A DNA stretch of 64,000 bases, taken from assembly GCA_963789215.1 (NCBI GenBank), contig CAWBJY010000004.1, positions 372,001 to 436,000 of the forward strand. The letters run 5' to 3'. Shown here one piece after another: positions 16,918 to 25,180 of the stretch (positions are counted from its first letter, which is position 1; each line of letters begins with the position of its first letter). This DNA comes from Phormidesmis sp963789215. Lineage in GTDB: Bacteria > Cyanobacteriota > Cyanobacteriia > Phormidesmidales > Phormidesmidaceae. Position numbers and translations under genes: made by a program. The notes beneath the pieces were generated by a model. It worked only from the letters and a program-made list of their open reading frames with translations. It made no database searches and was not told the origin of the DNA.

Positions 16918-18285
16918 GTGGCGTTTAATTTGTTTGTTATGCAAAAAGCCGTTACCTTACGCCCCAATATCGCTGAGGGCATTGTTCAATTTTTTTCTGT
17001 GCGAGGCTGGGCTTTGGAGGCCCGGCTGCTGCGCTGGATGACGTTGCTATGGCTGTCGGTGGGTATGGTGGTGCTGTTCTCGGCTTCTTACCCGGTGGCC
17101 GAGTCGGACTTTGGCGATGGCGCTCGCTACTTTAAAGTGCAGCTTATTTGGGTGGTGGTTGGTCTATTTATCTCTCGATGGATTACCCGGCATCCGGTGC
17201 GGCAAATTATGCGACTTTCGGGCTTCTTTTTGCTGGTGAGTATGCTGATGGTAAGCCTGACACATGTTCCGGGGGTGGGCGTGGAGGTGAATGGGGCGAC
17301 GCGCTGGCTGCCGTTTGGCCCGTTTTTAATTCAGCCTTCGGAGCTGATGAAGCCGTTTTTGGTGATGCATAGCGCTCAGCTCTTTGGTAAGTGGAATCAG
17401 GTGAGCAACCCAACGAAGCTGTTTTGGCTGGGGGTGTTTACGGGCGGACTGATGCTGATTTTGGCGCAGCCGAATTTGAGTACGACGGCGGTGTGCGGGA
17501 TTACGATCTGGCTGATTGCTTGGGGTGCGGGCATCTCGTATCGTCAGCTGGCGATTACGGCGGGCACGGGGCTGATGGCAATGGTGTTGAGTGCGGCGGT
17601 GAATTCTTATCAGCGCGATCGCCTGTTCTTTTTCCTCAACCCTTGGGCCGATCCTGCTGGCAAGGGCTATCAGCTCATTCAGAGCCTACTGGCGATCGGC
17701 TCAGGCGGTGCGGGTGGTACAGGATACGGGCTTTCTGCTCAGAAAATCGACTTTTTGCCGATTCAGTACACCGACTTTATTTTCTCAGTATTTGCAGAGG
17801 AGTTTGGGTTTATTGGCTGCGTGATGCTGCTGCTGTTTTTGGCGGTGTACAGCACGATTGCGCTGATGGTGGCAATTCAGGCGAAGAAGACGGTACATCG
17901 GCTGGTGGCGATTGGCTGCATGGTTTTGCTGGTGGGTCAGTCGCTGATAAATATTGGGGTGGCGGCGGGCATGATGCCGACGACTGGCCTGCCGTTTCCG
18001 CTGTTTAGCTACGGGGGCAGCTCGATGATTGCTAGCCTGATTACTGCAGGCATCTTGATTCGGGTAGCTAGAGAGTCTAGAGATGCTGAGGTGATTGTGC
18101 TAAGCCGACCCAAGCCACATGAAGTGAATGGCTCATCTTCGATGGATAAGCAGTCTAGGCTAGATGCTAAAGATAAACAGACCGCTGAGAATCTCGCGAG
18201 TGCTGCTGCTGATATGCCGCCTTCGCCTTTCGCTAACGCAGACGCGCCTTCAGTCGAACGCTCGCCTGTGAAGTCCTCTGAATGA
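16918..18285 (+). CDS. ftsW: FtsW/RodA-family (SEDS) peptidoglycan glycosyltransferase, FtsW-like
   Basis: A 455-residue polytopic inner-membrane protein of the SEDS family, which polymerises septal peptidoglycan with a partner PBP. It has LFSASYPVAESDFGD after TM1 and GVGVEVNGATRWLPFGPFLIQPSE (about residues 120-143). It also has the conserved loop YQLIQSLLAIGSGGAGGTGYG and FIFSVFAEEFGFIGC. The C-terminal GLPFPLFSYGGSSMIA carries the SEDS signature. The tail after residue 395 is hydrophilic and variable. The open frame can start at GTG 16918, which lies just after the ndhD terminator hairpin; the ATG at 16939 is a realistic alternative. Confidence 0.92.
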   Translation: MAFNLFVMQKAVTLRPNIAEGIVQFFSVRGWALEARLLRWMTLLWLSVGMVVLFSASYPVAESDFGDGARYFKVQLIWVVVGLFISRWITRHPVRQIMRLSGFFLLVSMLMVSLTHVPGVGVEVNGATRWLPFGPFLIQPSELMKPFLVMHSAQLFGKWNQVSNPTKLFWLGVFTGGLMLILAQPNLSTTAVCGITIWLIAWGAGISYRQLAITAGTGLMAMVLSAAVNSYQRDRLFFFLNPWADPAGKGYQLIQSLLAIGSGGAGGTGYGLSAQKIDFLPIQYTDFIFSVFAEEFGFIGCVMLLLFLAVYSTIALMVAIQAKKTVHRLVAIGCMVLLVGQSLINIGVAAGMMPTTGLPFPLFSYGGSSMIASLITAGILIRVARESRDAEVIVLSRPKPHEVNGSSSMDKQSRLDAKDKQTAENLASAAADMPPSPFANADAPSVERSPVKSSE

Positions 18286-18377
18286 GAGCTTTTTACAAGG
18301 AATTGCCGTCTTCAAGGGTTTTGTTTGGCGGTAACCATTAACAATTCGATACAATCGGATTAGTTATCGAGTTTTTT

Positions 18378-19118
18378 ATGGCCGAACGCCTTCAGCTTTT
18401 TCTATATCACCTCAGTCAGTCTGCTAATGGCTGGGTGGAGGGGCAGCTTGGCCATTTGTCTATTTCGAGTATTGGCATTATTGCGATCGCCGGTTTGCTC
18501 ACTAGTCTTACGCCCTGTATGCTCTCGATGCTACCGATTACGGTGGGCTACATGGGGAGCTACGAGCTGGAGAACCGTTGGCAAGCAGTGGGCCAATCGG
18601 TATGGTTTGCGACTGGGCTAGCGACGACGCTGGCGGCTTTGGGTTTGGTCGCGAGCAGCTTGGGATGGGTGTACGGACAGGTTGGAGTTGGGCTGCCGAT
18701 TTTGGTCAGTGCGATCGCCATTCTAATGGGCCTCAACCTGCTCGAAGCACTGCCCCTGCCACCGCTGCCTTCTTTTAATAGCACTGACTTTTTACAGAAC
18801 AACATTCCGCGCTCGGTTAAGTCTTATTTGCTAGGGCTAACTTTTGGCCTAGTGGCTTCTCCTTGCAGTACGCCGGTTTTAGCAACGCTGCTGGCTTGGG
18901 TCGGTGAAAAGGGCGATCCGATTTTAGGTGCTTCGCTGCTGCTGGCCTACACCGTTGGCTATGTGGCTCCTTTGATGTTGGCGGGGATTTTCACTGCTTC
19001 GATTAAGCGCATTTTAGAACTGCGAAAGTGGTCGGGCTGGATTACGCCTGCGAGCGGCGTTCTGCTAGTGGGCTTCGGCATTTTTTCGCTGGTGACTCGC
19101 CTATTGCCAATCGCGTAG
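18378..19118 (+). CDS. ccdA: cytochrome c biogenesis protein CcdA
   Basis: A 246-residue membrane protein that carries reducing equivalents from cytoplasmic thioredoxin across the membrane to keep apocytochrome c haem-binding cysteines reduced (System II maturation). The two redox cysteines sit in the mirror-image motifs SLTPCMLSMLPITVGY (about 52-67) and ASPCSTPVLATLLAW (about 160-174). About six hydrophobic helices are visible. It is 97 nt upstream of ccs1, its functional partner, and the two are likely expressed together. Confidence 0.92.
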   Translation: MAERLQLFLYHLSQSANGWVEGQLGHLSISSIGIIAIAGLLTSLTPCMLSMLPITVGYMGSYELENRWQAVGQSVWFATGLATTLAALGLVASSLGWVYGQVGVGLPILVSAIAILMGLNLLEALPLPPLPSFNSTDFLQNNIPRSVKSYLLGLTFGLVASPCSTPVLATLLAWVGEKGDPILGASLLLAYTVGYVAPLMLAGIFTASIKRILELRKWSGWITPASGVLLVGFGIFSLVTRLLPIA

Positions 19119-19215
19119 CGCCGTCTTAGCCAAATTTTGACGAGCTGTCTCCTACCTTGTATGGGTAAGACCGCTATGCTAATAGACGGGTTATAAAAAG
19201 AACGTAGAAGATAAT

Positions 19216-20610
19216 ATGAGCGCTGCCTTGCTAGGGGTCAAGAGATATTTCCGTAAGGAGCTAGTGCCTTTGCTGGCAGACTTGCGGCTGGCGATTGGGC
19301 TTTTGTTGGCGATCGCCCTCTTCAGCATTAGCGGCACCGTTATCGAGCAGGGCCAGGGCCTTGCCTTCTATCAGGAAAACTACCCCGAAAGTCCAGCGCT
19401 GTTTGGTTTTCTTACCTGGAAGTTCGTTCTTTTCACCGGGTTAGATCACGTTTACCGCACCTGGTGGTTCCTTTCTATTCTGATTCTGTTTGGCGCGAGC
19501 CTAACTGCCTGTACCTTCACTCGCCAAATTACGGCGCTGCGCTGGTTTTCTCGCACCTGGAACTTTTACAGTAAGCCGCGTCAGTTTGGCAAGATGGCGC
19601 TGAGCACGGAGCTAGGGAACGGCTCAGTGGAAGATCTTAAAGCGCAGTTGCAGACTCGTCGCTATAAGGTTTTTGAGAAGTCGGATGAGAATGGCGATAT
19701 GCTCTACGCCCATAAGGGACTCAGCGGACGCATTGGCCCAATTGTTGTTCATGCCAGTATGCTGCTGATTTTAGCAGGCGCAATTTTGGGTTCTATGACC
19801 GGCTTTTTTGCGCAGGAGATGGTTCCTAGCGGCCAAACGTTTCGCATTCAAAACATCTTCGATGCTGGGCCCTGGTCGGCCTCGCAAATTCCTAAAGATT
19901 GGTCGGTTCACGTTAACCGCTTTTGGATCGACTACTCGCCAGAGGGCCGCGTCGACCAGTTTTATTCCGACCTGTCTGTGCTGGATGATAGCGGCAGCGA
20001 AGTTAAGCGCAAAACCATTTGGGTCAATCAGCCGCTGAAGTACAAAAACGTCACGCTCTACCAGGCAGATTGGGCGATTAGCAACGTCAAGGTGCGGCTT
20101 AACAACAGCCCTACTTTCAATTTGCCAATGGCGAAGTTAGAAAAAACCAGCGGTAGACTTTGGGGCACCTGGGTGCCGACCAAGCCGGATATGAGTGAAG
20201 GCGTTTCTTTGGTCGCGCAAGATTTGCAGGGTACGCTGCTGATTTATGACATGCAGGGCCAGCTAGTCTCTACTGTGCGCGAAGGGGGCTCTGCCGAAGT
20301 GAACGGCATTACCTTGTATGTAGACGAGCTAATCGGCAGCACGGGCTTACAAATTAAAGCCGACCCTGGCATTCCAATCGTGTATTTGGGCTTTGGCCTG
20401 CTGATGATCGGGGTGGTGGTGAGCTACATTTCGCATTCTCAGGTTTGGGCTTTGCAAACAGGCGAAACGCTGTATGTAGCAGGGCGAACAAATCGCGCTC
20501 AGGTTTCTTTTGAGCGAGAGCTATTGAGTGTTTTAGACATAGTGGTAGAGGAAGCCACGAACGCAGACAGTGCTTCCGAGCAGGAACCTTCTTTGGTCGC
20601 GAGCTTGTAG
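19216..20610 (+). CDS. ccs1: cytochrome c biogenesis protein Ccs1/CcsB (ResB family)
   Basis: A 464-residue ResB-like protein. With CcsA (not in this window) it forms the System II cytochrome c synthase that attaches haem on the lumenal side. It has an N-terminal helix with RLAIGLLLAIALFSISGTVIEQ, the segment YRTWWFLSILILFGASLTAC, and a third helix at GPIVVHASMLLILAGAILGS with a conserved His. A large lumenal domain (about 200-400) is followed by a final helix at IVYLGFGLLMIGVVVSYISH. The C-terminal codons overlap a 21-bp tandem duplication that also contains the stop. Confidence 0.93.
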   Translation: MSAALLGVKRYFRKELVPLLADLRLAIGLLLAIALFSISGTVIEQGQGLAFYQENYPESPALFGFLTWKFVLFTGLDHVYRTWWFLSILILFGASLTACTFTRQITALRWFSRTWNFYSKPRQFGKMALSTELGNGSVEDLKAQLQTRRYKVFEKSDENGDMLYAHKGLSGRIGPIVVHASMLLILAGAILGSMTGFFAQEMVPSGQTFRIQNIFDAGPWSASQIPKDWSVHVNRFWIDYSPEGRVDQFYSDLSVLDDSGSEVKRKTIWVNQPLKYKNVTLYQADWAISNVKVRLNNSPTFNLPMAKLEKTSGRLWGTWVPTKPDMSEGVSLVAQDLQGTLLIYDMQGQLVSTVREGGSAEVNGITLYVDELIGSTGLQIKADPGIPIVYLGFGLLMIGVVVSYISHSQVWALQTGETLYVAGRTNRAQVSFERELLSVLDIVVEEATNADSASEQEPSLVASL

Positions 20611-20634
20611 AGCTTGGTCGCGAGCGTATAGAGC
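20593..20634. repeat. 21-bp tandem duplication at the ccs1 stop
   Basis: TTGGTCGCGAGCTTGTAGAGC (20593-20613) is followed immediately by a copy with two changes, TTGGTCGCGAGCGTATAGAGC (20614-20634). The first copy contains the ccs1 stop codon and the second carries an in-frame-like TAG at the same position. Confidence 0.8.
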
Positions 20635-20677
20635 CTCTGGATATCTCTGTATCTTTCAATGTGAATTATTAAGTCGT

Positions 20678-20716
20678 TTGCAATACTCCGTTACATTGTG
20701 TTACATTAGATATATA
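20678..20716 (+). promoter_or_regulatory. candidate psbA promoter region
   Basis: The AT-rich segment contains TTGCAA (20678-20683), two copies of GTTACATT (20690-20697 and 20700-20707) and TATATA (20711-20716). A sigma70-type -10 at TATATA or TAGATA is plausible, but no -35 sits at ideal spacing. A start near 20722 would leave a leader of about 70 nt before the psbA ATG. The choice of hexamers is tentative. Confidence 0.35.
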
Positions 20717-20790
20717 CCGACAGGCAAGCACCTTAATCGAGGTTCTACCCGTCATATACATATCCAACTCTTTTCCCCGCAATAATAAAC

Positions 20791-21876
20791 ATGACCACTA
20801 CTATCCAACAGCGCCAAAGCGCTTCTCTCTGGGAGACTTTCTGCCAGTGGGTAACCAGCACCGACAATCGCCTCTACGTGGGCTGGTTCGGCGTTCTGAT
20901 GATTCCTACGCTGCTCGCTGCGACTGCCTGCTTCGTCACTGCTTTTATCGCTGCTCCTCCTGTTGACATCGACGGCATCCGCGAGCCCGTTGCCGGTTCA
21001 CTCATGTACGGCAACAACATCATCTCTGGTGCAGTTGTTCCGTCTTCTAACGCTATTGGCCTTCACTTCTACCCGATCTGGGAAGCGGCTTCACTCGATG
21101 AGTGGCTCTACAACGGTGGCCCTTACCAACTGGTGATTTTCCACTTCCTCATCGGCATCTTCTGCTACATGGGTCGTGAGTGGGAGCTATCCTACCGCCT
21201 CGGTATGCGCCCTTGGATCTGCGTTGCCTACTCTGCACCCGTTGCAGCGGCTACCGCAGTGTTCCTTATCTATCCTTTAGGTCAAGGTTCATTCTCTGAC
21301 GGCATGCCTTTGGGTATCTCGGGTACGTTCAACTTCATGTTGGTCTTCCAGGCGGAGCACAACATTCTGATGCACCCCTTCCACATGCTCGGCGTAGCTG
21401 GCGTGTTCGGTGGTTCACTGTTCTCGGCAATGCACGGTTCACTCGTTACCTCTTCAGCTTGGTTCGAGAGACGACTGAGACTAGAGTCACAGAACTACGG
21501 TTACAAATTTGGCCAAGAAGAAGAGACCTACAACATCGTTGCGGCACACGGCTACTTCGGTCGGTTGATCTTCCAATATGCTTCCTTTAACAACAGCCGC
21601 AGCTTGCACTTCCTCCTCGGTGCATGGCCTGTAGTCGGCATCTGGTTTACCGCTCTGGGCATCAGCACGATGGCCTTCAACCTGAACGGGTTCAACTTCA
21701 ACCAGTCGATTATTGACTCACAGGGCCGAGTGATTGGTTCTTGGGCAGACGTACTAAACCGCGCCAACCTGGGTATGGAAGTAATGCACGAGAGAAATGC
21801 TCACAACTTCCCACTCGACTTGGCTGCTGGCGAAGCTGCACCTGTAGCACTCACAGCACCTGCTATCAACGCGTAG
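20791..21876 (+). CDS. psbA: photosystem II D1 protein, E130 form with an altered DE loop
   Basis: A 361-residue D1 reaction-centre protein. Present are TyrZ (Y161 in FLIYPLGQ), D170, E189 (VFQAEHN), H198, H215, H252 and S264 of the QB pocket (QYASFNNS). The manganese-ligand C-terminus MHERNAHNFPLDLA is present, followed by a cleavable 16-residue extension. Position 130 is Glu (YMGREWELSYR), the residue linked to the high-light D1 form. Residues 223-231 read AWFERRLRL where the family reads about LVRETTEx. The normal peptide LVRETTET is encoded in another frame from 21459 to 21482, so a 2-nt plus a 1-nt insertion flank this stretch. The gene ends at a strong terminator. The leader lacks a clear Shine-Dalgarno. 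Confidence 0.97.
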   Translation: MTTTIQQRQSASLWETFCQWVTSTDNRLYVGWFGVLMIPTLLAATACFVTAFIAAPPVDIDGIREPVAGSLMYGNNIISGAVVPSSNAIGLHFYPIWEAASLDEWLYNGGPYQLVIFHFLIGIFCYMGREWELSYRLGMRPWICVAYSAPVAAATAVFLIYPLGQGSFSDGMPLGISGTFNFMLVFQAEHNILMHPFHMLGVAGVFGGSLFSAMHGSLVTSSAWFERRLRLESQNYGYKFGQEEETYNIVAAHGYFGRLIFQYASFNNSRSLHFLLGAWPVVGIWFTALGISTMAFNLNGFNFNQSIIDSQGRVIGSWADVLNRANLGMEVMHERNAHNFPLDLAAGEAAPVALTAPAINA

Positions 21877-21916
21877 TCTGACGATTACGGTTTGATTGAG
21901 ACGTTCGAATAAAGTA

Positions 21917-21954
21917 AAAAGCCCTCTGCACTATCTATGTGCGGAGGGCTTTTT
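21917..21954 (+). terminator. intrinsic terminator after psbA
   Basis: A-rich AAAAGCCCTCTGCAC pairs with GTGCGGAGGGCTTTTT around the loop TATCTAT, ending in a T-run. It lies about 40 nt past the psbA stop and, being near-symmetric, may also serve the convergent mutarotase gene. Confidence 0.9.
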
Positions 21955-21973
21955 GTTATTTGCAAGGCGTTAG

Positions 21974-22876
21974 CTACCGTTCTATCGCGTAGACAGCCTG
22001 TATTTTATAGTCGGTACCTGGTGCTACCTCTATAACCTCATCCTCTGCGTTTGCAGTTTCTACACAAATAAATCGCTGGTAGTCTTGGTCTTCTAGGTCA
22101 GCCATTTTGACTGAAATTTCTTTCCAGGGATTCCACACAATGGCTGTACTGCTGCCGGTTGAGGTAATGCGAATACGGCGACCCATTGCGCCATCGTCGA
22201 TTACTATCTCGGGCTTTACGTCGGTGTAGATGCGATCGGTTTCTTCTGTAATTGTGATGTCGCCAGTTTGGGTCTTTTCAGCGCCGCCATCTGCTTTGTC
22301 TACAAACCGGGCGTTTTCAAATCCCTGCACGCTAACTTGGCTAATGTCGCCAGTGGCAAAGTAGGTGTGTAGTGCCTGTGTGATAGAGAAAGGGGTATCT
22401 CCGGTGTTTTGGGTAGTTAGCGTGATGGAAAGCTGCGCCCCGATTATGATTTCGATGACTAGCTCAAACTGATATGGCCAAATTTCTAGCGTTTCTTTGC
22501 TAGGTGACATGCCTAGTCGGACTTTGGTTTCGCCAGGAGCGATCGCATCTGCGCTTAAAAGCGTCCACATCCGATTGCGCACAAATCCATGGCTGGCGCG
22601 GCCTTTGCCTTCTGGATCGGGGCCAAACCAGGGCCAGCAGATGGGAATACCACCTTTCATGGCTTTGCCTACTTCGTAGTAGGCTTTGTCGCTTAAAAAG
22701 AGCAAATCTTCTGGCTCGCCCACTGGCTTAAAGGACATAACGTGCCCTGAGTACACAGAAATTTTTGCGGTGGCCTTCTCGTTGGTTACCTCAACGACAG
22801 GAAATCCGCCTTTACCTTCAACGACTTTGACCTGATTGGGAATCTCAAACTTTTGGTTGAGTTGCTCGACAGCCAT
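21974..22876 (-). CDS. D-hexose-6-phosphate mutarotase (glucose-6-phosphate 1-epimerase-like)
   Basis: A 300-residue aldose-1-epimerase-fold protein. Characteristic segments are GGIPICWPWFGP (about 76-87), ASHGFVRNRMWTL (about 94-106), the catalytic-His region ITQALHTYFATGDISQVSV (about 163-181) and a late VWNPWKEI...ICVETAN with the probable catalytic Glu. The family interconverts alpha and beta anomers of hexose-6-phosphates. It is convergent with psbA, and the ATG at 22876 has the family N-terminus. No operon partner is visible. Confidence 0.88.
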   Translation of the reverse strand: MAVEQLNQKFEIPNQVKVVEGKGGFPVVEVTNEKATAKISVYSGHVMSFKPVGEPEDLLFLSDKAYYEVGKAMKGGIPICWPWFGPDPEGKGRASHGFVRNRMWTLLSADAIAPGETKVRLGMSPSKETLEIWPYQFELVIEIIIGAQLSITLTTQNTGDTPFSITQALHTYFATGDISQVSVQGFENARFVDKADGGAEKTQTGDITITEETDRIYTDVKPEIVIDDGAMGRRIRITSTGSSTAIVWNPWKEISVKMADLEDQDYQRFICVETANAEDEVIEVAPGTDYKIQAVYAIER

Positions 22877-23068
22877 ACTGCTCGCCTGTGGAATACGTCC
22901 TCCTTATTAAATCAGGCTGTCGTCTAGAGTGCATCGAATATCTGGTTGCCGTCTGCTATAGAGACCGGTCGCTTGTGCGAGAAGCTACAAAGCCTTTATT
23001 GGCTAAGCTTGCGGTTTACATTCATACTAGTTGGGTTGTCGTCTGAACTTATTTGCTTCTTGTTAGCC

Positions 23069-23776
23069 ATGCGCATTCTGTTAGTCGATGACGAAGTAGA
23101 GCTGACCGATCCGCTGAGCCGTTTGCTTCAGCGTCAGGGCTACGCGGTTGAGGTGGCGGCCAATGGTGAAATGGGTGGCAATATGGCCACGAGTGGGACT
23201 TACGACCTGCTGATTTTGGACTGGATGCTGCCCTATAAGAGCGGGCTAGAGATTTGCCGTGAGGTGCGATCGCGCGGGCAAACGACACCGGTGCTTTTTC
23301 TGACGGCTAAAGACACGCTGGACGACCGCGTGGATGGCCTCGATGCGGGCGCAGACGACTACCTGGTGAAGCCCTTTGAACTTAGAGAGCTGTTGGCTCG
23401 GGTGCGGGCACTGCTGCGTCGCCCGACTCATCTGGAGTCGTCGGAGTCGGCGGGCAGTGAAGCGGGTAATCTGCTGCGGTTTGCCGATCTTACGCTCGAT
23501 TTGGACAACCAGATGGCCAGCCGAGGCAATATTGCGATTGAGCTATCGGAAAAGGAGGCGCAGCTTTTGGCTTATCTGATGCGATCGCCTGACCAACTAC
23601 TTACCCATAGCCAGATTTATGATGCTGTTTGGGGCAAGGGATCTGCGCCTAGTAGTAATGCCCTTGCCGCTCAAATGCGTTTGCTGAGGAAAAAAATAGA
23701 GCTACCGAATCAGGCAGTGCTTATCCATACGGTCTATAGCAAGGGCTATCGGTTTGGTGCCTCGGCTCAAAAGTAG
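23069..23776 (+). CDS. OmpR/PhoB-family response regulator
   Basis: A protein of about 235 residues. The N-terminal receiver domain is MRILLVDDEVELTDPLSRLL (acidic pocket DDE), with the phosphoacceptor Asp in LLILDWMLP (about residue 51) and the conserved Lys in DDYLVKPFELREL (about 101). The C-terminal winged-helix domain includes LSEKEAQLLAYLMRSP, AVWGKG and IHTVYSKGYRFG. The frame is open from 22946, but the extra 41 residues are hydrophobic and unlike the family, so the ATG at 23069 is chosen. It resembles cyanobacterial RppA-type regulators. No sensor kinase gene is adjacent. Confidence 0.9.
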   Translation: MRILLVDDEVELTDPLSRLLQRQGYAVEVAANGEMGGNMATSGTYDLLILDWMLPYKSGLEICREVRSRGQTTPVLFLTAKDTLDDRVDGLDAGADDYLVKPFELRELLARVRALLRRPTHLESSESAGSEAGNLLRFADLTLDLDNQMASRGNIAIELSEKEAQLLAYLMRSPDQLLTHSQIYDAVWGKGSAPSSNALAAQMRLLRKKIELPNQAVLIHTVYSKGYRFGASAQK

Positions 23777-23812
23777 CTATTTAGCGGGTGCTTTTTGCTG
23801 TTGTTTCTACCT

Positions 23813-23892
23813 CAGATGTCGTGGGTGGGCAAAATACACAGAGAAATCCACAAACATCTGAATAGATAGCTTGAAATAAGGGTTAGCTATCT
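23813..23892. repeat. two successive stem-loops after the response regulator gene
   Basis: CAGATGT(C)GTGG pairs with CCAC(AA)ACATCTG (23813-23860). It is followed by AGATAGCT (23864-23871) with its perfect complement AGCTATCT (23885-23892). Neither has a T-run. They fill the 233-nt gap before the next gene and may be mRNA-end structures. Confidence 0.5.
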
Positions 23893-24009
23893 CTAGAGTT
23901 TACGTATGCAAATGAAATCTCTGCGTAATTACTCGGGTTTAGCGTTATATTTATCACTGAGAATCCGCTTGGCTATCCCCCCGGTTATCACTGACGGAGC
24001 ATTTGTTTT

Positions 24010-25134
24010 ATGCATCGTATTGCCATGAGTCAACTGCTTGCGATAAATATGCCTACTGTGGTTGGTCAAAAGGGCGATCGCACGACGGGAAGCCCGCTGC
24101 TAGACTCTTTTGTCTTGGCACCCGAGGTGAACAGTACGGCCTATCTTTTTCAGGCGTTTGCTACAAAGATAGCCGCTGACAAATTTGAGCAAAGTATTAG
24201 TTTAGAAGCGCTGTCCGCAGCGCTTTCTTCTGTGCCGCTCAACAACCCAAAGCGCACAGCGCACGTTGAATTGGGTTTAGCTGTTAATGCTCAGCCTTTA
24301 GCTATTAATACTCAGCCTGTCGATGCTGAAAAACCTGCGGTTCAGCCATTAGCTAGCCAGATCTTAGAGAATCAGATCTTAGAGAAACAGATCTTCTCAG
24401 ATTATCTAGAGGCCGATAAGAAAGAGGTTGCTTCTACTGCTGATACTGAAGAACGAATAGACGAACGTTTGGCAGTAGACCGTGACGCCAAACCGAAGCC
24501 TTTGGGTTCTTCGGTTCCTACGGCTCCAGCTTCTAGAGCTGCGGCCTCTACGTTCAGAGAGCCTAGAAGGTTTGAGCAGCCTAGAAAGTTCGAGCCGCCT
24601 AGAAAACGATTGCCTAATCCTAATCCTGGTTTAGCTAGGGCTGCTGCTGTTGGCATGCTGGACTTAAGCGACAAGCTGCTGTTTGGTGGCGAAGACGATG
24701 GGCTGATTAATACTTATTTGGGTGGAGAAGATTCGCTGCTAGTAGAAAGCAACGAAACGGTCGTTTTTAAGTATTTAAGCCAGCAGATTGCCGAATCTAA
24801 GCTGACTCAGGTAAAAAATAGGCTGCCCCTAGCCGTTCAGCCTCCGTCTGAAACTGAACCGAGTGAAATTGTTTTGGATGCTAGCAATTTTCAGGTCGTT
24901 GAGCAGACGGCTTCGGCTGTAGAGAGTGCTAAGGCTCCGATAGCTGGAGATAAAGGTAGCGATCGCGCAGAAGATGGATCCACACAGTCTGACGGGCAGA
25001 CGTTAGATGCGGCTTCTATGAGTCAGCAGATTGCCTACTTGAGCCAGAAAGTAGAAAGCTTGAGCCAGGAGCTTTTGAGCTTAATGGTGGCTATGCCGCA
25101 AGGTGTTCGATCGGGTTCCGATGAAGCCGCTTAG
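24010..25134 (+). CDS. unknown low-complexity protein with short in-frame repeats and a C-terminal coiled coil
   Basis: A 374-residue protein of no family I recognise. Several short in-frame tandem duplications are visible: QILEN/QILEK/QIFSD (15-bp units at about 24359-24403), PRRFEQ/PRKFEP/PRKRLP (18-bp units at about 24562-24613) and an AQPLAINTQP pair. The centre (LARAAAVGMLDLSDKLLFGGEDDGL) looks folded. The C-terminal MSQQIAYLSQKVESLSQELL reads as a coiled coil. There is no signal peptide or membrane segment. The start could be the ATG at 24010 or 24025. The gene is isolated between the regulator and the convergent rfb operon. Confidence 0.65.
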   Translation: MHRIAMSQLLAINMPTVVGQKGDRTTGSPLLDSFVLAPEVNSTAYLFQAFATKIAADKFEQSISLEALSAALSSVPLNNPKRTAHVELGLAVNAQPLAINTQPVDAEKPAVQPLASQILENQILEKQIFSDYLEADKKEVASTADTEERIDERLAVDRDAKPKPLGSSVPTAPASRAAASTFREPRRFEQPRKFEPPRKRLPNPNPGLARAAAVGMLDLSDKLLFGGEDDGLINTYLGGEDSLLVESNETVVFKYLSQQIAESKLTQVKNRLPLAVQPPSETEPSEIVLDASNFQVVEQTASAVESAKAPIAGDKGSDRAEDGSTQSDGQTLDAASMSQQIAYLSQKVESLSQELLSLMVAMPQGVRSGSDEAA

Positions 25135-25180
25135 GGCCGCGCTGGCTGCTTGGCTTTACTGAATGATGACTGCCGGTTGA

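Noticed and set aside
17391..18008. 205-codon open frame overlapping ftsW in another frame
   Set aside because: It lies entirely inside the SEDS coding region and its Gly/Ala/Asp-rich translation is a frame shadow.
20593..20634. Duplicated ccs1 end as a possible insertion-element footprint
   Set aside because: It is only a 21-bp tandem duplication, with no inverted ends or transposase nearby. Slippage is sufficient.
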